A stretch of DNA of 64,000 nt, taken from JAFGSG01 sp964626055. GTDB taxonomy: Bacteria; Spirochaetota; UBA4802; JAFGDQ01. The position numbers and the translations under genes are program-made. The stretch covers positions 1 through 64,000 of the forward strand of contig CAZVDF010000009.1 of NCBI GenBank assembly GCA_964626055.1, read 5' to 3'. Of this stretch, positions 43,433 to 53,070 are shown in pieces. Each line of letters starts with the position of its first letter. Within the stretch, counting starts at the first letter, position 1. The notes beneath the pieces are model-generated. The model was not told the DNA's origin and ran no database searches. It worked only from the letters and a program-made list of their open reading frames with translations.

Positions 43433-45073
43433 TTATCCTTTCTTTCCGGCGCCGTACTCTATTGAAGCTCGGATAAAATCCTTGAAAAGAGGATGCGGTT
43501 TGATGGGTTTAGATTTGAATTCCGGATGGAATTGCGTGCCTATAAACCATGGATGATCGTTCAGTTCAATGGTCTCGATAAGGCCGCTTTGCGGATTTAT
43601 TCCGCCGAACACCATGCCGTGCTTTTCGTAAAGCTCTTTGTATTTCAGCGTGAATTCAAGGCGATGCCTGTGTCTTTCCATGTAAGAATCCGAGCCGTAG
43701 ATCTTTTTGATCCTGGTGCCTTCCTTAAAAACGCATTCATATGCCCCGAGTCTCATTGTGCCGCCTTTATCAGTAATGATCTCCTGGTCCGCAAGATAAG
43801 ATATTACAGGATGCGGCGTGTACTGGTCAATCTCGCGAGTATGAGCGTCCTTTAATCCGCATATGTTTCTGCCGTACTCAATGACTGCGCAGTGAAGGCC
43901 AAGGCATATTCCGAAAAACGGTAACTTTTTTATCCGCGCATGGCCGACCGCGGCGATCTTTCCTTCAATACCCCTGTCGCCGAAACCTCCAGGTACGAGT
44001 ATGCCGTCGATCCCTTTAAAAAAAGAAGTTATATCTCCGCTGCACTCTTTTTCTATCTCTTCCGAATCGATGCGGACAATATTCAACTCGGCATTATTCC
44101 CTACCGCCCCGTGCAGAAGTGCTTCATAAAGAGAGCGGTAAGCGTCCTGCAGGGATATATACTTGCCTACAACGGCAATATTCACTTTTTTCGAAGGCTC
44201 TCTCAGAGATCTGGTGAATCTTTCCCATTCCGGCAGTTTTGCCTTTGATGTTTCCAGTCCAAAATGTTCAAGTACGACTGTGTCGTACTCGTTCTTATGA
44301 AGCATGTCCGGGATTTCGTATATTGAGCTTTTTATATCTTCCGCTGCAATTACATTTCTGTTTGATACGTTGCAGAACAACGATATCTTGCTTCTCATGT
44401 CTTCTGAAAGAGGGGAGGCTGTTCTGCATAAAAGGATATCGGGAATTATTCCTATCTGCATCAGCTCCTTGACCGAATGCTGGGTAGGCTTGGTCTTCTG
44501 CTCCCCGGCAACAGTGATCGTAGGTATCAGAGTAAGATGAACGTTCATTACTCTCTTTGCTCCCAGTTCCTGGCGTACCTGTCTCATGGCTTCAAGGAAC
44601 GGGAATGATTCAATATCCCCAACCGTGCCGCCGATCTCTATAAGCACAAAATCGAGATCCGCATCCGCTTCGACCACATCATAAATTCTTTTCTTTATTT
44701 CATTTGTTATATGAGGTATTACCTGGACGGTTCTTCCCAGGTATTCTCCTTTTCTTTCTCTTTGAATGACAGTATTATATATCTGCCCTGTCGATACCGA
44801 ATTTTTTCTGGTCAGCCTGGCATTTGTGAATCTTTCGTAATAGCCCAGATCAAGATCGGTTTCCGCCCCGTCCTCTGTGACATATACCTCCCCGTGCTGG
44901 AACGGGCTCATAGTACCGGGATCAATATTGATATAAGGATCCATTTTTATAATGGAAATCTTATATCCGTGGCCCTCCAGCAATAATCCCAGAGATGCGG
45001 TAGATATACCTTTGCCCAGAGACGAACATACGCCTCCTGTAATAAATATAAATTTTGTTTTATTGCTTTTCAT
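43433..45073 (-). CDS. pyrG: CTP synthase
   Basis: Makes CTP from UTP, ATP and glutamine. The ~546-residue protein opens with KFIFITGGVCSSLGKGISTA (P-loop) and has the synthetase motifs MDPYINIDPGTMSPFQHGEVYVTEDGAE and EIGGTVGDIESFPF. A class-I glutaminase domain follows: PGGFGDRG, FFGICLGLHCAVIEY (nucleophile Cys) and the HPEF His-Glu pair near the end. I choose ATG 45073, preceded by CAGGAA; an upstream in-frame ATG at 45136 would add an atypical tail. Confidence 0.96.
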   Translation of the reverse strand: MKSNKTKFIFITGGVCSSLGKGISTASLGLLLEGHGYKISIIKMDPYINIDPGTMSPFQHGEVYVTEDGAETDLDLGYYERFTNARLTRKNSVSTGQIYNTVIQRERKGEYLGRTVQVIPHITNEIKKRIYDVVEADADLDFVLIEIGGTVGDIESFPFLEAMRQVRQELGAKRVMNVHLTLIPTITVAGEQKTKPTQHSVKELMQIGIIPDILLCRTASPLSEDMRSKISLFCNVSNRNVIAAEDIKSSIYEIPDMLHKNEYDTVVLEHFGLETSKAKLPEWERFTRSLREPSKKVNIAVVGKYISLQDAYRSLYEALLHGAVGNNAELNIVRIDSEEIEKECSGDITSFFKGIDGILVPGGFGDRGIEGKIAAVGHARIKKLPFFGICLGLHCAVIEYGRNICGLKDAHTREIDQYTPHPVISYLADQEIITDKGGTMRLGAYECVFKEGTRIKKIYGSDSYMERHRHRLEFTLKYKELYEKHGMVFGGINPQSGLIETIELNDHPWFIGTQFHPEFKSKPIKPHPLFKDFIRASIEYGAGKKG

Positions 45074-45223
45074 AAATTCCTGTTGCCATATTAAAAAATT
45101 CGCGTTGTAATCAATGTCACGCTTTCTTACCGGCAATAAATTTACAAATAATCAATCTTTAAAGTCAATTATGATTTCTTACGATATATGAAATAAATGT
45201 AAAAAATATATATTAAACAAAGC

Positions 45224-45253
45224 TTGACATCCGGCTGTCAGAAGCAAGAATAT
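45224..45253 (+). promoter_or_regulatory. Predicted promoter of the PilZ gene
   Basis: TTGACA at 45224-45229, then about 18 bases to GAATAT at 45248-45253. This is a moderate match, about 55 bases upstream of the ATG. Confidence 0.4.
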
Positions 45254-45306
45254 TTACTGATTTATATGGGTGCGCTCACAAATAATGACATTTTAGGGTA
45301 AAATTT

Positions 45307-45675
45307 ATGAATGAAAAGAGAGAATTTCCCCGTTATGCGTGCGATCTTTCGGTTAAATTCACCTTCTACGAAGGGAATCCGGACGAATTAAAAATTGAAA
45401 CCGCAAAACCTGTAAAAGGAAAAGGGAAGATAATCGATATAAGCAGAGGAGGAGTTTTTATAGTATCAAACTCCAGGGTAAATATTAATCTGCCGATAAA
45501 TCTGATTTTTTCCTCAGGCGGTCAAAAGAACAATATAAACGGAATAATTGTAAGAACAGGATTAATGGATAATAATCCATCGGAAATTGCTCAAAGATAT
45601 ACAGGCAAAAAGTTAAAAGGCGACGCCTACATAGCTGTCAAATTCGATACTCCCATGCAGAATGAACCGCAATAG
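45307..45675 (+). CDS. PilZ-domain c-di-GMP-binding protein
   Basis: The 122-residue protein is a single PilZ domain. It has REFPR (RxxxR, residues 5-9) and DISRGGVFI (DxSxxG, about 46-54), the two c-di-GMP-binding motifs. No other domain is attached, so it probably acts through protein contacts. AGGGTAAAA precedes the ATG. The window also encodes an HD-GYP phosphodiesterase and an MshEN-like protein. Confidence 0.88.
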   Translation: MNEKREFPRYACDLSVKFTFYEGNPDELKIETAKPVKGKGKIIDISRGGVFIVSNSRVNINLPINLIFSSGGQKNNINGIIVRTGLMDNNPSEIAQRYTGKKLKGDAYIAVKFDTPMQNEPQ

Positions 45676-45791
45676 CAATTAATTATTATAAGTCAATGGA
45701 CATTAAGTATGCCGGGAAAACCGTTATACAGATTTTACAGCAAACTTTTTTCTAACATTTCAGATTATTATTTTATTCAGATTAATCAGCA

Positions 45792-46655
45792 ATGAAAACG
45801 ACGTTTATTAAAATAGATAATATTTCGGAAATAAATCCGTCAAAGGTTTCCGTTCATGATCTGAATAACAGGTATATCGATAAGGAAGGACGGATGTTCG
45901 GATTAAAATATAACAGAAAAACCAGAAAAGTCAGCATTATCAGAATAATCCGCACTCCGGCAAAATCGGCCGAATATTTCAATCAGCTGCTCAGAACGCA
46001 GAAGAAAGAAGAGAGGCTGGCTCAAAAATCCAATATTGAAAAAACAGCAAACGGTTCAGCGGTAATTAACGAGATCGATTTAAATAATACAGGTCAGTTC
46101 GACTTCAACAGTTTCATTACGGAATCCGTTGAATTGATGCAAACGCATAAATCGAGAATTGCCGGCATCATGATGAACATTAAAAATTCCAGAATGATCC
46201 CGGAAAACGATAAAATAAATTTCAGCCAGCTTAATGACATGTTCAGAAATCTTGAAATCGACGGGATAGGAAGGATCGATAAGGCTCTTACGGACTATAA
46301 AGAAATAAAAAATTATCCCCGGTCCCTTTCATATTATCTCTCTAAGCTCGATTCCAGGAACAGAAAAACAGTGGATTTGCTGGATACGGATCCCAGGAAA
46401 ATGAATTTTGTTCTCGCCGCCGAAATGTACCACACAATTAAAAATCTTTACAGAACATTATTTAAAATTTTGAATGATTTCAGCGATTTTATAAATACGA
46501 TAAGCACAGGCGGTCCGAAGGACATAACGGGCGCCGAGAGACAATATTTTATCGATGCGAAAATCTCGGTTGAGAACACAGCCGGTGAAGTCTCGAGTCT
46601 TTTGGAAAAGCTGAAAAGGCTTGAAGAATATTTAAGTGATGTAAAGAATTTTTAA
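45792..46655 (+). CDS. Hypothetical cytoplasmic protein
   Basis: The 287-residue product is basic and highly charged, without signal peptide or membrane segment. The first ~60 residues are strand-like (DLNNRYIDKEGRMFGLKY). The rest is predicted helical, with long charged helices (LMQTHKSRIAGIMMNIKNS, NTAGEVSSLLEKLKRLEEYL). I do not recognise it. It sits between the PilZ gene and a lipoprotein gene on the same strand; coexpression is plausible. Confidence 0.55.
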   Translation: MKTTFIKIDNISEINPSKVSVHDLNNRYIDKEGRMFGLKYNRKTRKVSIIRIIRTPAKSAEYFNQLLRTQKKEERLAQKSNIEKTANGSAVINEIDLNNTGQFDFNSFITESVELMQTHKSRIAGIMMNIKNSRMIPENDKINFSQLNDMFRNLEIDGIGRIDKALTDYKEIKNYPRSLSYYLSKLDSRNRKTVDLLDTDPRKMNFVLAAEMYHTIKNLYRTLFKILNDFSDFINTISTGGPKDITGAERQYFIDAKISVENTAGEVSSLLEKLKRLEEYLSDVKNF

Positions 46656-46691
46656 AAATCAAACATTGTTAATTGTTTCACGGAGTTAGAA

Positions 46692-47525
46692 ATGGAAAAA
46701 AGACACATTTTTATGCCATTAGTATCGTTTATTATTGTCTCCTTTGCGGTATTTGCCGGCTGCGGACGAAATATTTATTTATCCGATGACGGATATAACC
46801 CCGGAGCCTCCGTAAAAAACATTAAAGGATATAAAAACGCTCAAATCAATCTTGGCAGTTTTCAAAATTACGCGGCGAAATCAAAACGCTATGCCTATTT
46901 CAGCGCAGATAAATCGGTTTCTTATAAAACGAATAACCTGCTTCCGGATTATATGTGGTACTGTTTTAAAAAAGCATTTGAAGAGACAGGCATGAAAGTA
47001 AACGAGATTGATGAAGCTCCTTCCTTATACCTTATAATAAACGACATCAACGATACGGGAGTAAAATGCGACATCAATCTTTATAGCATGGACGATCTGG
47101 AATTCATTAAGGAAATAGTTGTTAACTCGCCTGGAGCTGCAGGCACTGCTGAAAGTAGCCCGGAATTCCTCGAACAAAATGCCTATAGCATGATGGATGC
47201 CGTAATCGCCGCAATTTTGAACGATAAAGGATTTAAAAACAAAGTGATAACGAGACCCGCCGGCGTACCGGCAGAGAAAAAGATCGAAGGTACTCTTGTG
47301 GGAATTGTTAAAGCCGTAAGCGTCGGAGCCAATGAAATAATAGTAAGCTCCGGGAAGATTGCCAGTATGGTAAATATCGGCGACACCGTCTATACGGTAG
47401 TCGACGGCACAAAAATTAAAATGGAAGTCAATTTCCCGATGCAGACAATCGCCAAATGCATTGTTCTTGAAAAAGACAGAAAAAACATCGGTAAAGTAAA
47501 AAACGGGGACATGGTTTATAAATAG
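46692..47525 (+). CDS. Lipoprotein of unknown function
   Basis: The 277-residue protein has a lipoprotein signal (FIIVSFAVFAGC, lipidation Cys about 25). The mature part ends in a strand-rich stretch (GTLVGIVKAVSVGANEIIVSS, GDTVYTVVDG) like an SH3- or FlgT-type C-terminal fold. Its TAG stop overlaps a copy of the family-1 end (TAGAAGCAATCTCAAAATTA at 47522-47541). It converges with the CsgG/PEGA gene. Function unknown. Confidence 0.62.
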   Translation: MEKRHIFMPLVSFIIVSFAVFAGCGRNIYLSDDGYNPGASVKNIKGYKNAQINLGSFQNYAAKSKRYAYFSADKSVSYKTNNLLPDYMWYCFKKAFEETGMKVNEIDEAPSLYLIINDINDTGVKCDINLYSMDDLEFIKEIVVNSPGAAGTAESSPEFLEQNAYSMMDAVIAAILNDKGFKNKVITRPAGVPAEKKIEGTLVGIVKAVSVGANEIIVSSGKIASMVNIGDTVYTVVDGTKIKMEVNFPMQTIAKCIVLEKDRKNIGKVKNGDMVYK

Positions 47526-47541
47526 AAGCAATCTCAAAATT
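47522..47541. repeat. Solo family-1 terminal repeat
   Basis: Differs from the family-1 end (TAGAAGCCATCTCAAAATTA) at one base. It provides the TAG stop of the lipoprotein gene and reaches the stop region of the opposing gene. No partner end nearby. Confidence 0.65.
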
Positions 47542-49030
47542 AAAAATTAAATTTTGTTGTCTTTGCTGTTTCTGCAGCATATGTTTCCGGATATTTTGTT
47601 ATTATATAATCGATCATTTCTTTAGCTTTTGCCTTATTTCCCATTGCGCTGTGAGTATTGGCCATCCCGTAGTAAGCTTCAGCCCTGGTATTGGCATCCG
47701 GGTATTTGTCAACCAGCGCCTGAAACGCATCAAGAGCCTCGTTGTATTTCTTTAGATTTACTAAAAGGACATGCCCCATGCGGTAATAAGCTGCGTCCGC
47801 TTCTTTTGTATCGCCGTATTTCCGGATGAATTCCCTGTAATTCTCAACGGCCGCTTCGTAATTTTTTCTGCGTTCAAAATTCTGCGCCGTGATGATCAAT
47901 TTTTTGCTGACAGCCAGTAAAGGAACAGTCATACTATTTATCTTTTTTGGTGCTATCTCGATTTCCGATATTTGGGTTTCATATCCGTCAAGCGACACCC
48001 TGAGCTTATGTTTTCCGCTTTCAACAGATATTAATGCTGGTGATTCTCCTGCGGGTTCGTCATCGATGAATACTGCGGCTCCAGCCGGGCGTGTGGCAAG
48101 ATTCAGCGTGCCTATTCTGTTATTCAGAGCGTCTTCTATCCTTTTTGCCATCTGCCTGGCCAGAGGTCTGAACGCCTTCGGAGAGGCTATCTCGCGATGG
48201 TCCATAAACACTACTTTTCTATTTGATACATTGACTATCTGATAATTGGCGCAGATTATATCGTTATAGGATCTAATGTCGCCCCTCAGCATATAACCGA
48301 CATTATTCTGCAGAAACATCTCGTAAGAGCCGTCGTTTTCAATAATTCCGGCCATCTCGAGAGATTTTTCCACGATCAGGATTTTGGAATTGGTCCTCTC
48401 TCTCGCCCATATTCCTCTCAACGCGCCGATCTCGCTGTTAAGCATTTCGGCAAAGGATTCTCCGTATCCTGCCGTGACGGAATACCCGGTTTCATCCAGA
48501 AACTTGTAAACCTCCAGAGTCGATGCATCCTTTGCTTCCTTTTCCTTCTGCTCCAGATTCTCTTTTGTGAATGTATAAAAAATATCCTTACCGATATATG
48601 AAGCGGCGGATTCCGAATCGAATGAATTTATTCCGGACGAATGCACTATCTTCCACGTATCTATATTTACCGCCCTTGCATCCACCTCGCAATTTGTTCC
48701 GACTTTGTAAACCGATCCTACAACAAGATAATTAACCTTGAGCGACCTGGACATGTCTTTAAGGGTATCCATATTCCCGATCCCGAGCTGCACTTTTTCC
48801 AGATTCTCTATATATGACTGTATCTCGCCTTTCTTTCTTACGCCGAACCTCCCGATATCAATCAGGCTTTTTTCTATAATGTCCGACGATGAAATACCGA
48901 GGTTTCCGCTGTCCGCCTCCTCTGAAAGCGTATTAAAGCCGGTCACAGCAATCTTTGCTTTTTCCTCATCCGACATGCCTAATACGGAAAAAGCCATTAC
49001 CGATATGCAAAGTAAAATTGTTCTTTTCAC
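47540..49030 (-). CDS. Exported CsgG-like / PEGA / TPR protein
   Basis: From GTG 49030 the product is about 496 residues: a signal peptide (RTILLCISVMAFSVLG), a CsgG/TolB-like alpha-beta domain (KIAVTGFNTL, VNYLVVGSVYKVG), a PEGA domain (NLATRPAGAAVFIDDEPAGE then GKHKLRVSLDGYE), and C-terminal TPR repeats (DALDAFQALVDKYPDANTRAEA, NKAKEMIDYIITKYP-like). GGAGG lies seven bases before the GTG, and GTGA overlaps the upstream TPR gene's stop. It is probably periplasmic or at the outer membrane, in envelope assembly. Function is inferred from domains only. Confidence 0.78.
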   Translation of the reverse strand: MKRTILLCISVMAFSVLGMSDEEKAKIAVTGFNTLSEEADSGNLGISSSDIIEKSLIDIGRFGVRKKGEIQSYIENLEKVQLGIGNMDTLKDMSRSLKVNYLVVGSVYKVGTNCEVDARAVNIDTWKIVHSSGINSFDSESAASYIGKDIFYTFTKENLEQKEKEAKDASTLEVYKFLDETGYSVTAGYGESFAEMLNSEIGALRGIWARERTNSKILIVEKSLEMAGIIENDGSYEMFLQNNVGYMLRGDIRSYNDIICANYQIVNVSNRKVVFMDHREIASPKAFRPLARQMAKRIEDALNNRIGTLNLATRPAGAAVFIDDEPAGESPALISVESGKHKLRVSLDGYETQISEIEIAPKKINSMTVPLLAVSKKLIITAQNFERRKNYEAAVENYREFIRKYGDTKEADAAYYRMGHVLLVNLKKYNEALDAFQALVDKYPDANTRAEAYYGMANTHSAMGNKAKAKEMIDYIITKYPETYAAETAKTTKFNF

Positions 49031-49797
49031 TGTCTGCCCTCCAGGTTTGCAATCCATATTTTAACAACCTTTCTTTCCGGGGCATTCGGTCTCAGTTTAA
49101 GATACATCCTATAATTCTCTGCCGCTTTCAGCTTATCCCTTATCCTGAGATCATATATTATTCCGAGATTTTTGTATGCTTTTGCAAATCCCGGCTGAAG
49201 TTCAATTACCTTGTTAAGGGATTCTACCGCTTCTTTATTTCTTCCCATCATAGAGTAAACAACGCTGATATTGTTGTATGCCTGATAATGCCTGTCGTCA
49301 AACTTAACGGCAAGGTTATACTCGGCAATAGCCTGAACAAGCCTGCCTTTCTTATAGTGCAGATTACCGAGCTCAAAATGTGCGGCTGCCAGTTTATTGT
49401 CGAGCTGTATTGCGGTTAAAATCTCGTTTTCAGCTTCATCGTACCTTGACATTCTGAGGAAAAGCATACCTTTAATATAATGCGCCTTCGCAAGATTCGG
49501 CTGATATTTTATTGCCGTGTTTGCGCTTTTTAAGGCTTCGCGCGCATCGCCTTTTTCAGCCTGTCGCGCTGATATGTTTTCGTGTATAACTGCGCGCTCA
49601 TAATCATTTCCAGCGTCTTTAAGAGAATCCTGCAATTTTTTTACTTCTTTATTTATAACCGAATTCCCGGCGATCTTCACGTTCTCGTCAATTATTTCAG
49701 CATCAGCTGCATCTCTGTTTTTTGCGCATGATGATGTAAAGAGTAAAAAAAATAATGATATAAAAACAAAACTGTTAATCGTTCTTGTTCGTCCCAT
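49027..49797 (-). CDS. TPR lipoprotein
   Basis: About 256 residues: lipoprotein signal (FVFISLFFLLFTSSC) followed by five or so TPR units (PNLAKAHYIKGMLFLRMSRY, AAAHFELGNLHYKKGRLVQA, HYQAYNNISVVYSMMGRNKE, FAKAYKNLGIIYDLR). The ATG at 49797 has AGGA about eight bases upstream and gives a proper lipobox; the longer in-frame start at 49902 does not. It overlaps the downstream CsgG/PEGA gene by GTGA. It is likely a scaffold in the envelope, and a partner of its neighbour. Confidence 0.78.
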   Translation of the reverse strand: MGRTRTINSFVFISLFFLLFTSSCAKNRDAADAEIIDENVKIAGNSVINKEVKKLQDSLKDAGNDYERAVIHENISARQAEKGDAREALKSANTAIKYQPNLAKAHYIKGMLFLRMSRYDEAENEILTAIQLDNKLAAAHFELGNLHYKKGRLVQAIAEYNLAVKFDDRHYQAYNNISVVYSMMGRNKEAVESLNKVIELQPGFAKAYKNLGIIYDLRIRDKLKAAENYRMYLKLRPNAPERKVVKIWIANLEGRQ

Positions 49798-49974
49798 ATA
49801 AATTATCCTATGTAACAATAATAGTCCGATGATGACTGTCAATAAAATTTCGGCCTTTATAGATCTTGTACAGCCATTCATTTCTTTTTGCCCGGCAGGC
49901 AAATATGCAGTTTGAATTCTTGAGCGGGGTTCTTAAAATTTTTATTAAGCGCTATTTTTCCCGATGGGATATAA

Positions 49975-51381
49975 TTATTCAATAATAACAACCTTTCCGA
50001 ACTTGCTCAGGCTCTTTTCAAGTTCCTTTTTACCCACAACCAGTTTAACAAGTCCTTTATCAAAAAGCTTTAATGATTCCTTTTGTATTTCCTCTCTTGA
50101 GACACTCTCAACGCGTTTCACGTAATCAAAAAGAAAAGATTCTGAAAGATCGTTGTAGCTTAAAAAAGCATATTTTTTTAATATACTCACCGGAGTATCG
50201 AATTCGAATATATAACTGTTTTTCAATGAGCCTTTAGCAGATTTTAATTCCTCATTTTTAACCTGGGATATGGATATCTGCTCTATATTTTCAAGAATAA
50301 GGGATAATGCGGTATCGGCAGTCTCATTCCTGGTCTGGGCAAAAGCGAAAAAAATCCCGGTATTCTTTCTGAACCTGACAGTCGACTGGACGGAATACGC
50401 CAGTCCCCGCTTGACACGTATTTCGTGCATAAGCCTGGAACTGAAATCACTTCCGCCGAGTATATCATTCATCAGGGAAAGAGCATAAATCCCGGCATCT
50501 TTTATATCGGGTGCAATAGTGCCCACGACAATGACAGCCTGCGGTATATTTTTCGGGAGCAAATATATTTTTTTCGATTTTTCCGGCAGGGAAGCTGCAA
50601 GTGCATTAACATCGGAATAATAATTCATCACCGCGCCTTCCCTCAGAACTTCAAGACCTTTTAAATTGTTTTCAATTTCATTAAAGCTCTGCGAGCTCGC
50701 TATCCCCATAATAGTATTTTTTGCCGTAAAATAATCGTTCAGAATAGCCTGCAAATCTTTACCGGATATGGAATTTAAACTATTTTCGGTCGGATATGCT
50801 CCGTATCCCGCGCCGTTAAAAATAATTTCCTTGCTTTTGTCAAAAGCAAGCATATCGGGATTGTCTTTTTTCCTTCTCAGGTCTTCCAGAAGCAGCGATC
50901 TTGCTTTTCCCATTATTTTGCTGTCGATGTTCGGATTAAGAATCATATCCGTCATTATGTCGAACGCTAGTCCGGAATATTTTTCAATTACCTCAATAAC
51001 TATCTGGGTCTCTTCGAACGACGACTGGACGCTGAACCGTCCTCCGATGCTTTCAATGGTATTGTGCAGAACGTCGGCAGGATATTTCTTTGACCCTGCA
51101 AGCGAAAGAGTCCGGGCAAGCAGATCGGAAACTCCGGCATTCGAGCTGTTTTCATGGAGCTTGCCGAATCCAGCGGAAAGAACAATTATTAAACGCGGGA
51201 GTTCGTCCTTAATATAAAATAATTTCAGCCCGTTCTTTGCAGTTAAAGAATTCACCCGTGGCAGGTCAATATTATCAATTCTTATTGTTTTTGACCGGGC
51301 AAAAGCAAAATTACGGTCAAGCTCAGTCCGTATAAATACTACCTGCAAAAATAAAATACTAAGTAAGATTATCTTCTTCAT
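49975..51381 (-). CDS. M16-family peptidase subunit, probably inactive
   Basis: The 468-residue exported protein (signal peptide about 1-20) has the M16 fold (NGLKLFYIKDELPRLIIVL, SSFEETQIVIEVIEKYSG, VKRGLAYSVQS). At the zinc site it reads LLARTLSLAG where HxxEH is expected, so it is predicted non-catalytic. M16 enzymes often pair an active and an inactive subunit; the active one is the next gene upstream (51570-53066). The two are separated by a family-1 hairpin element. Confidence 0.87.
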   Translation of the reverse strand: MKKIILLSILFLQVVFIRTELDRNFAFARSKTIRIDNIDLPRVNSLTAKNGLKLFYIKDELPRLIIVLSAGFGKLHENSSNAGVSDLLARTLSLAGSKKYPADVLHNTIESIGGRFSVQSSFEETQIVIEVIEKYSGLAFDIMTDMILNPNIDSKIMGKARSLLLEDLRRKKDNPDMLAFDKSKEIIFNGAGYGAYPTENSLNSISGKDLQAILNDYFTAKNTIMGIASSQSFNEIENNLKGLEVLREGAVMNYYSDVNALAASLPEKSKKIYLLPKNIPQAVIVVGTIAPDIKDAGIYALSLMNDILGGSDFSSRLMHEIRVKRGLAYSVQSTVRFRKNTGIFFAFAQTRNETADTALSLILENIEQISISQVKNEELKSAKGSLKNSYIFEFDTPVSILKKYAFLSYNDLSESFLFDYVKRVESVSREEIQKESLKLFDKGLVKLVVGKKELEKSLSKFGKVVIIE

Positions 51382-51408
51382 ATATTCTTCTTTATTTTCA
51401 CTATTTAT

Positions 51409-51572
51409 GTTGAATCGAAATACTTTATTAAATTTACTCCGGGATCAGGCCTTTCTGGTAAACTTTTTATGTTTTCGAAAGCTTTTATAATAGGCCTTAA
51501 AAGCGTTCTCATTATTTTTGTAAAGTATTTCGATTCAACAAAGTATAAAATCAAATTTTGAGATTACTTCTA
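51409..51572. repeat. Family-1 hairpin element, diverged copy
   Basis: GTTGAATCGAAATACTTTA (51409-51427) pairs perfectly with TAAAGTATTTCGATTCAAC (51521-51539). The inner pair TCAGGCCT/AGGCCTTA has changed from TCAGACCT/AGGTCTGA in the 33-kb copy. The core CTGGTAAACTTTTTATG is shared, and the right end (AAATTTTGAGATTACTTCTA) supplies the TAG stop of the M16 gene. The left terminal repeat is not recognisable. Confidence 0.8.
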
Positions 51573-53066
51573 TTTATTTTTACTGGTATCTCTCAAAATT
51601 CCGACAGTTCTGTTTTCTTTTGTAAGATATTTATTTATTGTGTCCTTGATCTCTTTCACCGTTACAGTCTTTAAAACATTCAGATAATCGACCCCGTATT
51701 TCCAGTCCCCGAAGTTCGTCTGATAATAGGAAAACATCCGCGCAATGCCAATGTTATTGTCCATTTGAAAAATGAACGAAGATTCCTTTTGACTAAGCAC
51801 TTTCTTCAGTTCTTCTTCGGTCAGATCACCGGCAATTTTCACGATCTCCCGGTAAATGGATTCTTCAACTTTTTCCGCAGTAACCGGGAATTTGGGGACC
51901 GCGGCAATGATGAACAGATTATCGTATCTTGCGCCGGGATATCCGTTCCATGCTTCAACCGATGCAGCCAGCCCTTTTTCAATTACAACAGATTTGTATA
52001 GCCTGGACATTTTCCCGTTCGAAAGCAAATTTTCAATTATCTCAAATACATAGTCAGCTCTTGACGGGAAAGCCGGCTTGTGCCATCCGATAACAATGCC
52101 GGGATTTGCTTCAAAATAAAAATCGAACCGCCGCTCGCCTTTCTGTTCCGGCTCTTTGATATGTAATTCGGCCGCCCGTTCGCCTTTTTCCAGCTTGCCG
52201 AAATAACCGGAAAGGAGTTTGAATGTCTCCTCCGGATTCTGCTTACCGACGACAGTAATCGTCATTCTTGATGCTGTATAATTTTTTTTATAGAAATCCC
52301 TTACATCCTTTATGGAAAAGCTTTCAATGTTCGATCTCCATCCTATTATAGGATGCCTGTATGGGTGGGCAATAAAAGCATTTGCAATGAACTGCTCGAA
52401 CAGACTGCCGTCGCCGCTCGACTCATAACTCATAAGCCTTTCTTCAAGCACTGCTCCTTTTTCTATATAGAATTCCCTTAACACCGGATTCCGCAGCCTT
52501 TCCGATTCAAGTTTTGCCCACAGGTCGAGCCTGGAAGCAGGAAGCTCGATATAATAAGTTGTCATATCCCTCGAAGTGCCGGCATTAAAGCCGACGCCGC
52601 CGTTTTCAGTATATATCCTCGAATACGGGGAGCTCACGATATATTTACTCTGCTCTTCTTGGAGCTTCAGAAGCTCGGTTTTGAGTCTTTCTATCTCTTT
52701 ATTGCCCGGATCTTTCAGATTTATTTCGTTTATCTTTTCACCAATATCCTCTATCTTCTCCTGAATGACTCTTTCTTTTTTATAATTGGTCGTTCCGATC
52801 ACGTCGGTTCCTTTAAAGAGCATATGCTCCAGCATATGAGCCACTCCGATCGTTCTGTAACTTTCGTCGACAGATCCCACTCTAAAAGAGATCAGCAAAG
52901 CAAGAGTGGGCGCATACCCGCGGTTAAGCATTATTACATTTATCCCGTTAGGCATTGTCTTTTGCACGACGTTCGCTTTAAAATATTCGCCTGGATCTTT
53001 AATTTGACCGAAAGCCTGAATTGTTAATAACAATACGGCTGATAATATGTTGATAAAATATTTCAT
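51570..53066 (-). CDS. M16-family zinc peptidase, active subunit
   Basis: The 498-residue exported protein (signal peptide about 1-20) has HMLEHMLFKG (HxxEH inverted zinc motif) and the downstream Glu in EKGAVLEERLMSYE. A charged helical insert of about 50 residues (about 100-155; ERVIQEKIEDIGEKINEI) follows the zinc site before the second half. It is probably a periplasmic processing or degrading peptidase, acting with the inactive subunit. It is preceded by a small TPR-like gene. Confidence 0.92.
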   Translation of the reverse strand: MKYFINILSAVLLLTIQAFGQIKDPGEYFKANVVQKTMPNGINVIMLNRGYAPTLALLISFRVGSVDESYRTIGVAHMLEHMLFKGTDVIGTTNYKKERVIQEKIEDIGEKINEINLKDPGNKEIERLKTELLKLQEEQSKYIVSSPYSRIYTENGGVGFNAGTSRDMTTYYIELPASRLDLWAKLESERLRNPVLREFYIEKGAVLEERLMSYESSGDGSLFEQFIANAFIAHPYRHPIIGWRSNIESFSIKDVRDFYKKNYTASRMTITVVGKQNPEETFKLLSGYFGKLEKGERAAELHIKEPEQKGERRFDFYFEANPGIVIGWHKPAFPSRADYVFEIIENLLSNGKMSRLYKSVVIEKGLAASVEAWNGYPGARYDNLFIIAAVPKFPVTAEKVEESIYREIVKIAGDLTEEELKKVLSQKESSFIFQMDNNIGIARMFSYYQTNFGDWKYGVDYLNVLKTVTVKEIKDTINKYLTKENRTVGILRDTSKNK

Positions 53067-53070
53067 TTTA

